Positions 18,134-26,757 are shown, counted from the stretch's first letter. The stretch is DNA of 64,000 bases from Runella defluvii (GCF_014195535.1 NZ_JACIBY010000004.1:409945-473944), one strand, 5' to 3'. Notes: generated from the letters alone by a model not told the origin. Program-made: numbers and translations.

Positions 18134-19798
18134 ATGAAAAGGATAGAAATTAGAAAAGTTGCTGCTTTTGTCGGCTTTATCACCCTGTTTTTAGTCATGC
18201 AAGTGCAGGCGCACGTTGGTAGTTCGGGGGTGTTGTACCAAGGACAAGCAGGTGGGTATCGGGTGCTGGTAAGCTTGATGCCACCCGATGTGATTCCAGG
18301 AACGGCGAATGTGACGGTGTATGTCGAAGAAGGAAATGCCAAAAAAGTAATGGCGCGCCCGATTTATTTCCGAACGGGAGATGAAGGCGCTCCGTCGGCC
18401 GACGAACTTGCGGCGGTTGTTGGCCAAGTTGGTCAATTTCAGGGTGTTGTGTGGTTGATGGCGGGAGGGGCGTCAAGTGCCCAAATCACCATCGAAGGCG
18501 ATAAAGGGAAAAGTGAGTTGGTGGTGCCGATTGCGGCTATTTCTACGGCTCAACGCGAAATGCCTGCGGGTTTGGGGGTGTTGTTGAGCGTGTTGGGATT
18601 GTTGTTGGTGGTATTGTTAGTAACCACCATCGGAGCCAGTGCGAGCGATGGGTTATTGAAAGCAGGAGAATCGTTGACGACCAAGCAAAAACGCGCTCGG
18701 TTAGTGAATATGGGCGTTGCGGTCGTGGCCTGTACGCTCATATTGTACGGAGGTAGTAGCTGGTGGAGTAGCTGGGCTGATGACTATAAACAGCATTTAT
18801 ACAAACCCTTAGAAGGAAAAGCAGCGGTCGTTGACCAAAGCGGGGAGCGACTTTTCCAGCTCAAAATTGATACGACGCATTTGCTCAAAACAAGGCAGCG
18901 AACTACGCTGAGTTTTTTGATACCCGATCACGGGAAATTGATGCACTTATTTTTGGTACGTCAACACACGTTAGACGCCTTCGCCCATCTTCATCCCGAG
19001 CGACGAGATACTGCTACGTTTGAGGCGTATTTGCCAAAACTTCCCGCAGGTAAGTACCTCGTCTATGCCGACATTGTGCAACGCTCGGGATTTACGGAAA
19101 CCATCACCGATACAGTCGAAATTCCTGCCATACAAGGAAACATTTTTCCTAAAACTGATCCCGAAGATACCTATGTGGTGTCAGACCCGCTGAACAACCC
19201 CAAGCGGATTCCTGTGGATGAAAACGTGGTAATATGCGGCAAACCTGGCACAAGCACCAAGCTAAAAGATGGCTCTACGGTCGTTTGGGAGGGGAAATCG
19301 AACGTCGCGTTTGAAGCGGGGAAACCCTATCAACTGGCATTTGAAGTGTTTGACCCTAGCGGCAAACCTGCGATTTTGGAGCCGTATTTGGGCATGAATG
19401 GCCACGCGGCTATCGTGAAATCGGACGGGAAGGTGTATATCCATTTGCATCCTGTGGGGACGTATTCGATGGCCGCCCAACAAAGTATGCAGAGCCGAAT
19501 TGCGGATACAACCAAAATTTATCGCCTTACGACTTCTCCCAAGATTTTTCGAGATAGCATCGACCGCTACGTGGCAAGCCTCAAGGCAATGACACCTTCG
19601 GAGCGTGACCAATTGTTGATGCAAACCATGACGGGCATGAACGCGCACGAAATGGGCGGCATGAAACACGAAAATCGAATTGTGTTTCCGTATGCCTTTC
19701 CCAAGGAAGGGCAATACCGTATTTTCTTGCAAATCAAGCGAAACGGACAGGTTTTGACGGGCATTTTTGATGCCATTGTGAAAGCTCCTGCGATGTAG
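18134..19798 (+). CDS. Exported/membrane protein with probable N-terminal His and His/Met-rich C-terminal domain
   Basis: About 554 residues. A signal peptide ends at VMQVQA, so cleavage would leave His27 (HVGSSGVLYQG) as the mature N terminus, as in CopC and other copper histidine-brace proteins. Residues ~27-140 look like an immunoglobulin/FixH-like beta domain. Two membrane helices follow (about 146-171 and 192-211), then a long extracytoplasmic C-terminal part with FAHLHPERRD, GMNGHAAIV, HLHPVGTYSM and a Met/His cluster MTGMNAHEMGGMKHE. The order beta domain, two helices, beta domain is unusual. Metal binding, probably copper, is an inference. Start chosen at the ATG at 18134, 19 bp after the previous stop. 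Confidence 0.75.
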   Translation: MKRIEIRKVAAFVGFITLFLVMQVQAHVGSSGVLYQGQAGGYRVLVSLMPPDVIPGTANVTVYVEEGNAKKVMARPIYFRTGDEGAPSADELAAVVGQVGQFQGVVWLMAGGASSAQITIEGDKGKSELVVPIAAISTAQREMPAGLGVLLSVLGLLLVVLLVTTIGASASDGLLKAGESLTTKQKRARLVNMGVAVVACTLILYGGSSWWSSWADDYKQHLYKPLEGKAAVVDQSGERLFQLKIDTTHLLKTRQRTTLSFLIPDHGKLMHLFLVRQHTLDAFAHLHPERRDTATFEAYLPKLPAGKYLVYADIVQRSGFTETITDTVEIPAIQGNIFPKTDPEDTYVVSDPLNNPKRIPVDENVVICGKPGTSTKLKDGSTVVWEGKSNVAFEAGKPYQLAFEVFDPSGKPAILEPYLGMNGHAAIVKSDGKVYIHLHPVGTYSMAAQQSMQSRIADTTKIYRLTTSPKIFRDSIDRYVASLKAMTPSERDQLLMQTMTGMNAHEMGGMKHENRIVFPYAFPKEGQYRIFLQIKRNGQVLTGIFDAIVKAPAM

Positions 19799-19806
19799 TG
19801 AGTGGG

Positions 19807-19961
19807 GTGGTCTGACTATCGTCTCGGGGCGGTCTGACTATCGTCTGACCACCGTCTCGGTCAGACGACAGTCAGACCGCATGAGTAGTTTCTTGCAAAT
19901 CGGGGTGGCCTGACTATCGTTTGACCCCGTCTCAGTCAGACCGCATGAGTAGTTGAGAAAG
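19807..19961. repeat. GTCTGAC-type palindromic repeat cluster, locus A
   Basis: The stretch contains several copies of GGTCTGACTATCGTCT. A 20-bp core GGTCTGACTATCGTCTGACC (19831-19850) and its near-exact inverse (19859-19878) could form a hairpin with an 8-nt loop. A second segment repeats GTCAGACCGCATGAGTAGTT (19871-19890 and 19935-19954). The same core occurs at 55847-56059. It lies between the membrane module and the Crp-like gene, so a terminator or mRNA-stability role is possible. Confidence 0.85.
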
Positions 19962-20062
19962 AAAATCAGCCTCAACAGGGCTATTTTTGGAACTCAAATC
20001 AAAAAAAGTTAATTATTTTGCGAACGGCGTTATTGATAAAAAACACCCCAATCGCAAACTTC

Positions 20063-20698
20063 ATGCAACTAGACATAGAATTTCTTCACTCCCGTTTTAA
20101 CGGTTTGTTTGAGCTAAACTTGCTCAAAGAATTAGGGCAAGTAGGCACCTACATGGAAATTGAAGAAGGGCACGTACTGATGCGCCCAGGGGCTTATATT
20201 CGTAGTGTACCCATTATTTTGAGCGGCTCTATCAAAATCTTGCGCTCCGATACCGACGGTCGAGAGGCATTACTATATTATTTAGGAGGGATGGATTCGT
20301 GTGCTATGTCATTGACGTGCTGCCTGAACCGCCGTAAAAGTGAAATCACCGCCGTAGCGGAAGAAAAAACAAAACTAATTTCTGTTCCCGTCGAAAAAGT
20401 CGAAGAATGGGTGTCGAAATACTCTTCGTGGAAACAATTTGTGTTTGCCACTTACCAAAAACGATTCGACGATTTGTTGGGTGCCATCGACCAAATTGCC
20501 TTCCGAAAACTTGATGAACGTCTTTTGAGCTTGTTGCAACGCAAATCAAAACAATGCGGATGCAGCGTATTTACGGTAACGCACGAAGAAATTGCGGGCG
20601 AATTGGCCACATCGCGCGAAGTAATTTCACGTTTGCTCAAACAACTCGAAAAACTCGGTCGCGTCAAGCTCTCACGAAATAAAATTGAATTAATGTAA
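20063..20698 (+). CDS. Crp/Fnr family transcriptional regulator of the sulfur island
   Basis: About 211 residues. The N-terminal cyclic-nucleotide-binding fold runs to ~residue 115, with GHVLMRPGAYIRSVPIILSGSIKI. It carries a cysteine cluster Cys80, Cys86, Cys87 (DSCAMSLTCCLNRR) in place of a normal cAMP pocket motif, and Cys165 and Cys167 just before the C-terminal helix-turn-helix. In the recognition helix (TSREVISRLLKQLE) Arg185, Glu186 and Arg190 match the Crp residues that contact GTGA. Five GTGAY-N4-GTYAC palindromes stand before nearby sulfur genes, so it is the likely regulator; the cysteines may sense redox or persulfide. Start at the ATG at 20063. Confidence 0.93.
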   Translation: MQLDIEFLHSRFNGLFELNLLKELGQVGTYMEIEEGHVLMRPGAYIRSVPIILSGSIKILRSDTDGREALLYYLGGMDSCAMSLTCCLNRRKSEITAVAEEKTKLISVPVEKVEEWVSKYSSWKQFVFATYQKRFDDLLGAIDQIAFRKLDERLLSLLQRKSKQCGCSVFTVTHEEIAGELATSREVISRLLKQLEKLGRVKLSRNKIELM

Positions 20699-20712
20699 AA
20701 AAAAGAGGCTCT

Positions 20713-20756
20713 GTGATAATTATCACTTACTGCCCGTAAGCGTAGCTCTACTTTTG
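20713..20756 (+). promoter_or_regulatory. Crp-like operator and promoter of the TauE/SafE gene (site 1)
   Basis: Perfect 14-bp palindrome GTGATAATTATCAC at 20713-20726, and a TACTTTTG -7 box at 20749-20756. The palindrome centre (20719.5) is 29.5 bp upstream of the first base of the -7 box, which puts the regulator near -41.5 as in class II Crp activation. The gene starts at 20785. Confidence 0.75.
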
Positions 20757-20784
20757 CAGCATCATTCAATCCTTCTGCAAGCGT

Positions 20785-21591
20785 ATGAGCACGTTAGAAA
20801 TTTTCGGTTTTGGAGCCTCTATTTTGATTGGCGTTAGCCTTGGCCTCATTGGTGGCGGTGGTAGTATTCTTACCCTGCCTGTTTTAGTGTATCTTCTTCA
20901 TCTTAACCCAGTTACCTCAACGGCCTATTCGCTTTTTATTGTGGGTTCTACGTCGTTGGTTGGTTCGTTTACCTACATGCGTAAGGAGTTGGTTAACTAC
21001 CAAGCGGCGATTGTTTTTGCGATTCCGTCGTTTGTTGCGGTCTATCTTACGCGGAAGTATTTGGTGCCTTCGATTCCAAGCTCATTGTTTACGGTAGGCG
21101 GCTTTGAATTTACCAAAAATGTCGCCATCATGGTCTTTTTTGCGCTTGTGATGTTGGCTGCTTCTTATTCTATGATTAAAGATAAAAAAGAAGCCAAAGG
21201 AAATGATTCAGAGGAGTTGAAATTCAATTACCCCTTGATTGCCCTTGAAGGCGGTGTGGTAGGGATTTTGACGGGAATTGTCGGAGCGGGTGGTGGTTTC
21301 TTAATTATCCCTGCTTTGGTGTTATTGGCACGCTTACCGATGAAAATGGCCGTGGGGACGTCGTTGCTCATCATTGCGGCAAAATCACTTATTGGTTTTG
21401 TTGGAGATATGTCCAACATGCAAGTGGATTGGCCGTTTTTGCTCGAATTTACCGCTTTGTCGGTGGTGGGTATCTTTGTCGGGACCTACATGTCAAAATA
21501 CATTCCTGGCGAGAAACTTAAAAAGTCCTTTGGTTGGTTTGTATTGGTAATGGGTGTGTATATCATTGCTAAAGAACTCATGTTCAGTTAA
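20785..21591 (+). CDS. TauE/SafE (TSUP) family permease
   Basis: 268 residues with about eight membrane helices in two halves. Each half carries a glycine-rich motif: GVSLGLIGGGGSILTLPVLV near residue 16 and GILTGIVGAGGGFLIIPALV near residue 160. TSUP permeases export or import sulfite, sulfonates, thiosulfate and related anions. Placed between the regulator and persulfide dioxygenase, it most likely moves sulfite or another oxidised sulfur product, but this is inferred from context. It has its own Crp-like operator. Confidence 0.9.
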   Translation: MSTLEIFGFGASILIGVSLGLIGGGGSILTLPVLVYLLHLNPVTSTAYSLFIVGSTSLVGSFTYMRKELVNYQAAIVFAIPSFVAVYLTRKYLVPSIPSSLFTVGGFEFTKNVAIMVFFALVMLAASYSMIKDKKEAKGNDSEELKFNYPLIALEGGVVGILTGIVGAGGGFLIIPALVLLARLPMKMAVGTSLLIIAAKSLIGFVGDMSNMQVDWPFLLEFTALSVVGIFVGTYMSKYIPGEKLKKSFGWFVLVMGVYIIAKELMFS

Positions 21592-21604
21592 AAAAAAGAC
21601 TTGT

Positions 21605-21648
21605 GTGACCAATGTCACGGTACAAGACGAATAAAAGTTGGAATTTTA
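21605..21648 (+). promoter_or_regulatory. Crp-like operator of the persulfide dioxygenase gene (site 2)
   Basis: Palindrome GTGAC-CAAT-GTCAC at 21605-21618. The position 29.5 bp from its centre (21641-21648) reads GAATTTTA, a weak TAnnTTTG match (A and TTT kept). Gene start at 21679. Confidence 0.65.
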
Positions 21649-21678
21649 CATCACAAACAATAACATTCTCAAAAGCGC

Positions 21679-23097
21679 ATGAAAATCGAACAAATTTATA
21701 CGGGTTGTTTAGCCCAAGGAGCTTATTACATTGAAAGTGAAGGCGAAGTAGCCGTGATTGACCCACTTCGTGAAGTGACGCCGTACATTGAGCGTGCAGC
21801 CAAAGACGGTGCAACCATTAAATACGTTTTTGAAACGCACTTTCACGCCGATTTTGTGTCTGGCCACTTGGACTTGTCTCAAAAAACGGGAGCGCCAATC
21901 GTCTATGGCCCCAATGCCAAAACAGGTTTTGAAGCACACATTGCTACCGATGGCGAAGAGTTTCCACTAGGAAAAGTGAAGTTTAAAGTGTTGCATACGC
22001 CAGGCCACACCATGGAGTCAACGTGTTATTTGTTGATAGATGAAAACGGTCAAGAAAAAGCGTTGTTCAGCGGAGATACCCTTTTCATTGGAGATGTAGG
22101 TCGTCCTGACTTGGCACAAAAATCAGATTTGACCATTAATGACTTAGCAGGTCATTTGTACGAGTCACTTCGCAACAAAGTAATGACCTTACCCGACGAC
22201 GTCGTGGTTTATCCCGCGCACGGTGCAGGCTCAGCTTGTGGTAAAAACATGAGTAAGGAAACAACCGACTTGCTAGGAAACCAGAAGAAGTTCAATTACG
22301 CACTTCGGGCAAATATGACGAAAGAGGAGTTTATTGAAGAAGTAACCAACGGTTTGGCAAAACCACCTCAATACTTCCCTCAAAACGTGAAGATGAACAA
22401 AGAAGGGTACGAAAGTATCGATGTCGTGATGGAGCGTGGTGCGCAGGCATTGAGCGCCGCGGCGTTTGAAGCTGCCGCCAACGAAACGGGCGCGGTGATT
22501 CTCGACACACGCGGTGCCCAAGTGTTCAACAAAGGGTTTATTCCAAATTCTATCAATATTGGTCTTAAAGGTGATTTTGCTCCGTGGGTAGGTGCATTGG
22601 TACCTGACGTGAAGCAAGAAATTTTGCTAGTGACCGAAATAGGCCAAGAAGAAGAAGCCATTTTGCGTTTGGCGCGCGTTGGCTACGATAACGTGATTGG
22701 TTATCTTGAAGGAGGTATCGAAACGTGGGGGGCAGCTGGACAAGAAGTGGACACGATAACGTCGATTACGCCCGATGAACTTGCGGACAAAATGGCGGAG
22801 GAAAAAGTGATGGTCATTGATGTTCGTCGCCCAAGCGAGTTTTCGGCGGAGCACATTGACGGTGCTAAAAGCTTACCCTTGGACTACATCAGTGAGTTAA
22901 TGGCGGAATTTCCAAAAGATCAAACCATGTACATTCACTGTGCGGGTGGGTATCGTTCGATGATTGCCTCGTCTATTCTGAAGTCGCGCGGGTACGACAA
23001 CCTTATTGACATTGCTGGCGGTTTCGCTGCGATTTCAAAATCGGGTCGCTTTACGTTGACCGACTATGTGTGTCCAAGTACGTTGAAGAAGTCGTAA
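21679..23097 (+). CDS. Persulfide dioxygenase-type metallohydrolase fused to two rhodanese domains
   Basis: 472 residues. The N-terminal metallo-beta-lactamase fold has THFHADFVSGH at 53-63 and GHTMEST, FSGDTLFIGDVGRPDL and VVYPAHGAGS, as in ETHE1-like persulfide dioxygenases. A first rhodanese domain (~257-350) has no Cys in its active loop (LLVTEIGQEEE), so it is probably non-catalytic. The second (~365-465) has Cys421 in HCAGGYRS and should be active. Together they would oxidise persulfide to sulfite and move sulfane sulfur. Regulated by its own palindrome; the small gene at 23107 follows after 9 bp. Confidence 0.93.
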   Translation: MKIEQIYTGCLAQGAYYIESEGEVAVIDPLREVTPYIERAAKDGATIKYVFETHFHADFVSGHLDLSQKTGAPIVYGPNAKTGFEAHIATDGEEFPLGKVKFKVLHTPGHTMESTCYLLIDENGQEKALFSGDTLFIGDVGRPDLAQKSDLTINDLAGHLYESLRNKVMTLPDDVVVYPAHGAGSACGKNMSKETTDLLGNQKKFNYALRANMTKEEFIEEVTNGLAKPPQYFPQNVKMNKEGYESIDVVMERGAQALSAAAFEAAANETGAVILDTRGAQVFNKGFIPNSINIGLKGDFAPWVGALVPDVKQEILLVTEIGQEEEAILRLARVGYDNVIGYLEGGIETWGAAGQEVDTITSITPDELADKMAEEKVMVIDVRRPSEFSAEHIDGAKSLPLDYISELMAEFPKDQTMYIHCAGGYRSMIASSILKSRGYDNLIDIAGGFAAISKSGRFTLTDYVCPSTLKKS

Positions 23098-23106
23098 AAA
23101 AATAGG

Positions 23107-23325
23107 ATGAAAAAAACGCTCGATAATTGGCAGCTTTGGCTTATGGCAAGTCTAACCTTGGGACTAGCGCCGTTTCTTCCTGAGCCCCACATTGTGGGCA
23201 AGATTCGTTGGATTCTGGGAGGGGCTGTGGGAATGAAAGCAATAGACTGGTTTGATTTTGTATTGCATGGAACGCCTTGGCTGCTTTTTATCCGAGCATT
23301 GGTGATAAAAATAGCTAGAAAGTAA
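23107..23325 (+). CDS. Small conserved membrane protein
   Basis: 72 residues with two hydrophobic stretches (LWLMASLTLGLAPFLP and WLLFIRALVIKIA) around an amphipathic GKIRWILGGAVGMKAIDWFDF segment. I recall similar ~70-residue proteins beside sulfur metallohydrolases in Bacteroidota, often labelled only as transporter-like. No catalytic motif is visible. Only 9 bp from the upstream stop, so it is translated from the same operon and likely assists sulfur handling at the membrane; that role is inference. Confidence 0.65.
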   Translation: MKKTLDNWQLWLMASLTLGLAPFLPEPHIVGKIRWILGGAVGMKAIDWFDFVLHGTPWLLFIRALVIKIARK

Positions 23326-23349
23326 GGTTTTAGGGAACAATTAGTTTTT

Positions 23350-23395
23350 CCCCAGTATTACTAGCCGCATAGGCAGTAGTACTGGGGTTTTGTGT
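23350..23395 (+). terminator. Terminator after the persulfide dioxygenase operon
   Basis: Inverted repeat CCCCAGTATTACT / AGTAGTACTGGGG (13 bp, one mismatch, 12-nt loop) followed by a T-rich stretch (TTTTGTGTTTT). Confidence 0.82.
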
Positions 23396-23431
23396 TTTGA
23401 GGGATATGCCAATTTGCCAAAGAATAAAAAT

Positions 23432-23445
23432 TGCAAACGTTTGCA
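23432..23445. promoter_or_regulatory. Perfect 14-bp palindrome upstream of susC, LacI-like
   Basis: TGCAAACGTTTGCA with a central AACGTT, typical of LacI/CcpA-type operators. The only LacI gene seen here is 28 kb away, so the cognate regulator is unknown. Confidence 0.5.
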
Positions 23446-23642
23446 TCTTGCGATAGGGCGATGTTGCTTTTCGTATAAAAAATATTATTATATCATTGTG
23501 CCTGATTTAACCAAAGACGACCCTGTGAATACCTACTTTGAACGCACTTCGCCATGCCCGTGTTGGCATGGGTTGACATTGAGCCAGTTGTCATCCATAA
23601 ACCATAATTTAAAGATTTCATAACATCTCAAGGGTAGTCTCA

Positions 23643-23660
23643 GTGGGCAATATTACCCAC
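23643..23660. promoter_or_regulatory. Palindrome at the susC promoter
   Basis: GTGGGCAATATTACCCAC is a perfect 18-bp palindrome. The segment 29.5 bp from its centre (23681-23688) reads GAAGTTTT, a weak -7 match at the same distance as in the other sulfur promoters. The half-sites differ from GTGAY, so it may be a related or distinct operator. Confidence 0.4.
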
Positions 23661-23729
23661 TTTTGCGGCCTCAAATGGGCGAAGTTTTTATTATTATCTT
23701 ATTCAACACTTCAAACAACCCTTTTTTTT

Positions 23730-26700
23730 ATGCAACACTTTTTCGATTCTCCTCCTTTTAAGCTTCTATTCAGCATCCTTATGTTAGGATGTATGGGGCT
23801 TTTTTCTACTCATGTGCAGGCCAACATGCCCGTAGCAGCACCGCGCTCCGTGGCAGACATTACTGTCAAAGGCCGTGTGACGGATGCGGACACCAAAGAG
23901 CCGCTTGTGGGATGTAACGTGGTGGTAAAAGGTACTCAAAAAGGAACCAATACCGACGCAAACGGAAATTTTAGCATTGTGGTCTCGGACGAGAAAGCAG
24001 TGCTTGTCATTGGATTTATTGGCTATGAAAAACAAGAAATTGTCGTAGGAAGCCGCACCAACGTAGAGGTAGCCCTCAAATCGTCGGCGTCGGAACTTTC
24101 GCAAGTGGTGGTAATTGGGTACGGAACTACCACCAAAAAAGACGCAACGGGGGCGCTCAAAACCCTCAAAAGCACTGACTTCAACCGTGGTATTGTCAAC
24201 TCTCCTGAGCAACTTCTCCAAGGCCGTGTGGCAGGGGTAAACGTTACTTCGGCAAGTGGAGAACCAGGTGGTCGTCAGTCGATTACCATCCGTGGGCCTG
24301 GTGGGGTTCGTACGGGAAGTACGCCGTTGTTTGTATTGGATGGTATCCCGCTCGACAACTCAAGCACGGGTGGAGCCACCAATCCCATGAACTTCCTTAA
24401 CCCGCAAGACATCGAAGCCATTGACGTATTGAAAGATGCGTCAGCAACGGCCATCTATGGTGCGCGTGGTGCCAACGGGGTGGTGTTGATTACTACCAAA
24501 AAAGGAAAATCAGGAACCGCCAACATTTCGGTTTCGTCAAACATCGGTGTTTCCAACGTCGCAAGAGCTTTGCCTTTGTTTACTGCCGATGAATTCCGCA
24601 AGCAAGTAGTGGCTGTGGGTGGTACGCTCGATGACCTCAAGGCAAACACTGATTGGCAAAAAGAAATTACGCGTCAGGCCATTACCCAAGACCACAACTT
24701 GTCGTTTGGTGGAGGTACGGACAAACTCACTTACTATGGCTCTGTGGGAGCTCAAAACCAAGAAGGGGTGATGAAAAACAGCTCACTCAAGCGTTATACA
24801 GGCCGTTTTAATGCTTCACAGAAAATGATGGACGGACGCTTGGTGGTGGACATGAACTTGACCGCAAGCCAGACCATCAACAACCGTCCGCCAGTGGAAG
24901 GGGTACTTGGTTCGGCGCTTTCGGCCAATCCAACCTATCCTGTACGGGATGCTAACGGTCAATTGGCACGTTATCAGGCATTCACCAACCCTGTGTTGGC
25001 ACTTGATTTGAACAAAGACATTACGACCATCAACCGTATCGTAGGAAGCATTTCACCTTCGTTCAAAATCTTGAAAAATTTGACGTACAAACTGAACCTT
25101 GGGGTGGACAACTCAAGCTCTACGCGTGACGTACAGGTGTTCCCAAGCACAGTGCCGCAGCAAGATGGTCGTTTGGAAGCAACTTACTTGGACAACCGCA
25201 ACGTGTTGGTCGAGAACTATTTTACATTTACTGAAAGCTTCGGCGACCACAGCATCAATGCTTTGGCGGGTCACTCTTACCAGAAATTTTCGTTGGCGGG
25301 ACGCAACTGGAGCATTAACAAATTTGCAGTTTCTCCGATTGAACCAGCCAATAACCCAAGCTTAGGTCAAGAATTGACGTTGGCGACCAACCGCCCAGGT
25401 GGTTTTGCGGTCATCAATGAGTTGCAGTCGTTTTTCTCTCGTTTGAATTATACCTTCAAAGACCGCTACTTATTTACTGCGACCGTGCGTGCCGATGGGT
25501 CAAGTAAATTTGGAGCCAATAACAAATACGGGATATTCCCGTCGTTCTCAGCAGGATGGCGCTTGTCAGAAGAGTCGTTTATGCAGTCAGGGCCTTTCAC
25601 CGATTTGAAACTTCGTGCAGGTTGGGGACAAACGGGTAACCAAGAGATTCCGTCGAAAATTACTCAAGCGCTCTTTACTTCAAGTGCTTCGGCTACAACA
25701 AGTTATCCGTTGGATGCCTCGACAAGCTATCCCGCAGGAACAACTTTCGTTCGCCTAGCCAATCCAGACATTCAGTGGGAATTATCTTCTCAAATGGACT
25801 TAGGGCTTGATTTTGGTTTGTTCAAAGGTGCATTGACGGGTTCAGTTGACTATTTCCGTAAGGTATCGAGCAAAATTTTGTTGGAAGTTATCCCTGCTGA
25901 CCCTATTCAGCCTGCTTCGACTTACTGGACAAACGTTCCTGACATGACCATCACCAACCAAGGAGTTGAGCTAGATATGAACTATCGCCACATTGCCCAA
26001 AGTGGTCTGCGTTTCGACATTGGTGGTAACATTACCTTTATCAAAAACGTAGTAAACAACTCTCCTTATACCGTGATTACTTCAGGCTCGGCAACAGGGC
26101 CAGGGTTGACATCTGCTACCGTGAACGGTTATGTAAATGGACAGCCGATTGGTACGTTCTACTTGCGTCAGTACATCGGAATTGATGATAAAGGCGTGAG
26201 CAAATACGCTGATATCGACGGTGATGGTACAGGTGGTACCGACAAAGACCGTATCGCAGCAGGTAGCGCACTGCCAACGCGTCAGTTTAACATCAACGCC
26301 AGTATCGCTTACAAAGGCTTTGATTTAGGCGCGAACTTTAACGGGGTGTCAGGGAATAAAATCTACGACAACACGGCAAACGCGTATTTTTACAAAGCAC
26401 GTTTGGTTAAAAACTTGAACGGTATTGCAGAATCGGCAGGCGAACCCAACGAATCTATCAACAACGCCGCGCCAGTTTCGACGCGATTCTTGAAAGATGG
26501 TTCGTTTTTCCGTCTTAACAACCTGACGTTGGGCTATAACCTCGACACCAAGAAAATCGGAATCAACAACTGGATTTCGGCGGCGAGATTCTCAATTACT
26601 GGTCAGAACTTGTGGCTCATTACGAAATACAATGGCTACGATCCAGAAGTAAATACCGATCGTACGGTGAATGGTATTTCGTCGTTTGGTATTGACTATT

Positions 26701-26753
26701 TGAGCTATCCAAAAGCCCGTTCGTTTATTTTTAGCCTGAATTTAACTTTCTAA
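23730..26753 (+). CDS. SusC/RagA family TonB-linked outer membrane protein
   Basis: About 1007 residues. A signal region is followed by a carboxypeptidase-like domain (VKGRVTDADTKEPLVGCNVV to ~residue 115), a short TonB-box-like stretch, the plug (QLLQGRVAGVNVTS, IEAIDVLKDASATAIYGARG) and a 22-strand barrel ending in SFIFSLNLTF. SusC proteins import large or scarce ligands through the outer membrane with energy from TonB. The partner susD begins 4 bp downstream. The ligand is unknown; the position inside the sulfur island hints at a sulfur-containing substrate. The ATG at 23730 fits a signal peptide; an upstream GTG lies within the palindrome. Confidence 0.95.
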   Translation: MQHFFDSPPFKLLFSILMLGCMGLFSTHVQANMPVAAPRSVADITVKGRVTDADTKEPLVGCNVVVKGTQKGTNTDANGNFSIVVSDEKAVLVIGFIGYEKQEIVVGSRTNVEVALKSSASELSQVVVIGYGTTTKKDATGALKTLKSTDFNRGIVNSPEQLLQGRVAGVNVTSASGEPGGRQSITIRGPGGVRTGSTPLFVLDGIPLDNSSTGGATNPMNFLNPQDIEAIDVLKDASATAIYGARGANGVVLITTKKGKSGTANISVSSNIGVSNVARALPLFTADEFRKQVVAVGGTLDDLKANTDWQKEITRQAITQDHNLSFGGGTDKLTYYGSVGAQNQEGVMKNSSLKRYTGRFNASQKMMDGRLVVDMNLTASQTINNRPPVEGVLGSALSANPTYPVRDANGQLARYQAFTNPVLALDLNKDITTINRIVGSISPSFKILKNLTYKLNLGVDNSSSTRDVQVFPSTVPQQDGRLEATYLDNRNVLVENYFTFTESFGDHSINALAGHSYQKFSLAGRNWSINKFAVSPIEPANNPSLGQELTLATNRPGGFAVINELQSFFSRLNYTFKDRYLFTATVRADGSSKFGANNKYGIFPSFSAGWRLSEESFMQSGPFTDLKLRAGWGQTGNQEIPSKITQALFTSSASATTSYPLDASTSYPAGTTFVRLANPDIQWELSSQMDLGLDFGLFKGALTGSVDYFRKVSSKILLEVIPADPIQPASTYWTNVPDMTITNQGVELDMNYRHIAQSGLRFDIGGNITFIKNVVNNSPYTVITSGSATGPGLTSATVNGYVNGQPIGTFYLRQYIGIDDKGVSKYADIDGDGTGGTDKDRIAAGSALPTRQFNINASIAYKGFDLGANFNGVSGNKIYDNTANAYFYKARLVKNLNGIAESAGEPNESINNAAPVSTRFLKDGSFFRLNNLTLGYNLDTKKIGINNWISAARFSITGQNLWLITKYNGYDPEVNTDRTVNGISSFGIDYLSYPKARSFIFSLNLTF

Positions 26754-26757
26754 GAAC

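Larger units (their letters stand above)
23326..23729 (+). other. Gap before susC with terminator and two palindromes, no gene
   Basis: This 404-bp stretch contains the operon terminator (23350-23395), a perfect palindrome TGCAAACGTTTGCA (23432-23445) resembling a LacI-family operator, and another palindrome (23643-23660) near the susC promoter. A reading frame of 77 codons (23390-23623) crosses the region but has no plausible start, signal or family and overlaps these sites. Confidence 0.7.

Noticed and set aside
16885-19798. Copper membrane monooxygenase (PmoABC/AmoABC) operon
   Set aside because: The domain layout of the second protein recalls PmoB, but I cannot see PmoA or PmoC signatures; only a metal-linked membrane module is claimed.
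23390-23623. 77-codon frame between the small membrane gene and susC
   Set aside because: It overlaps a terminator end and a LacI-like palindrome, has no plausible family, signal or ribosome binding site, and its composition is not protein-like.
23643-23660. Sixth member of the GTGAY-N4-GTYAC operator set
   Set aside because: The half-sites are GTGGG/CCCAC with an 8-bp centre. It keeps only the promoter spacing, so I list it separately.
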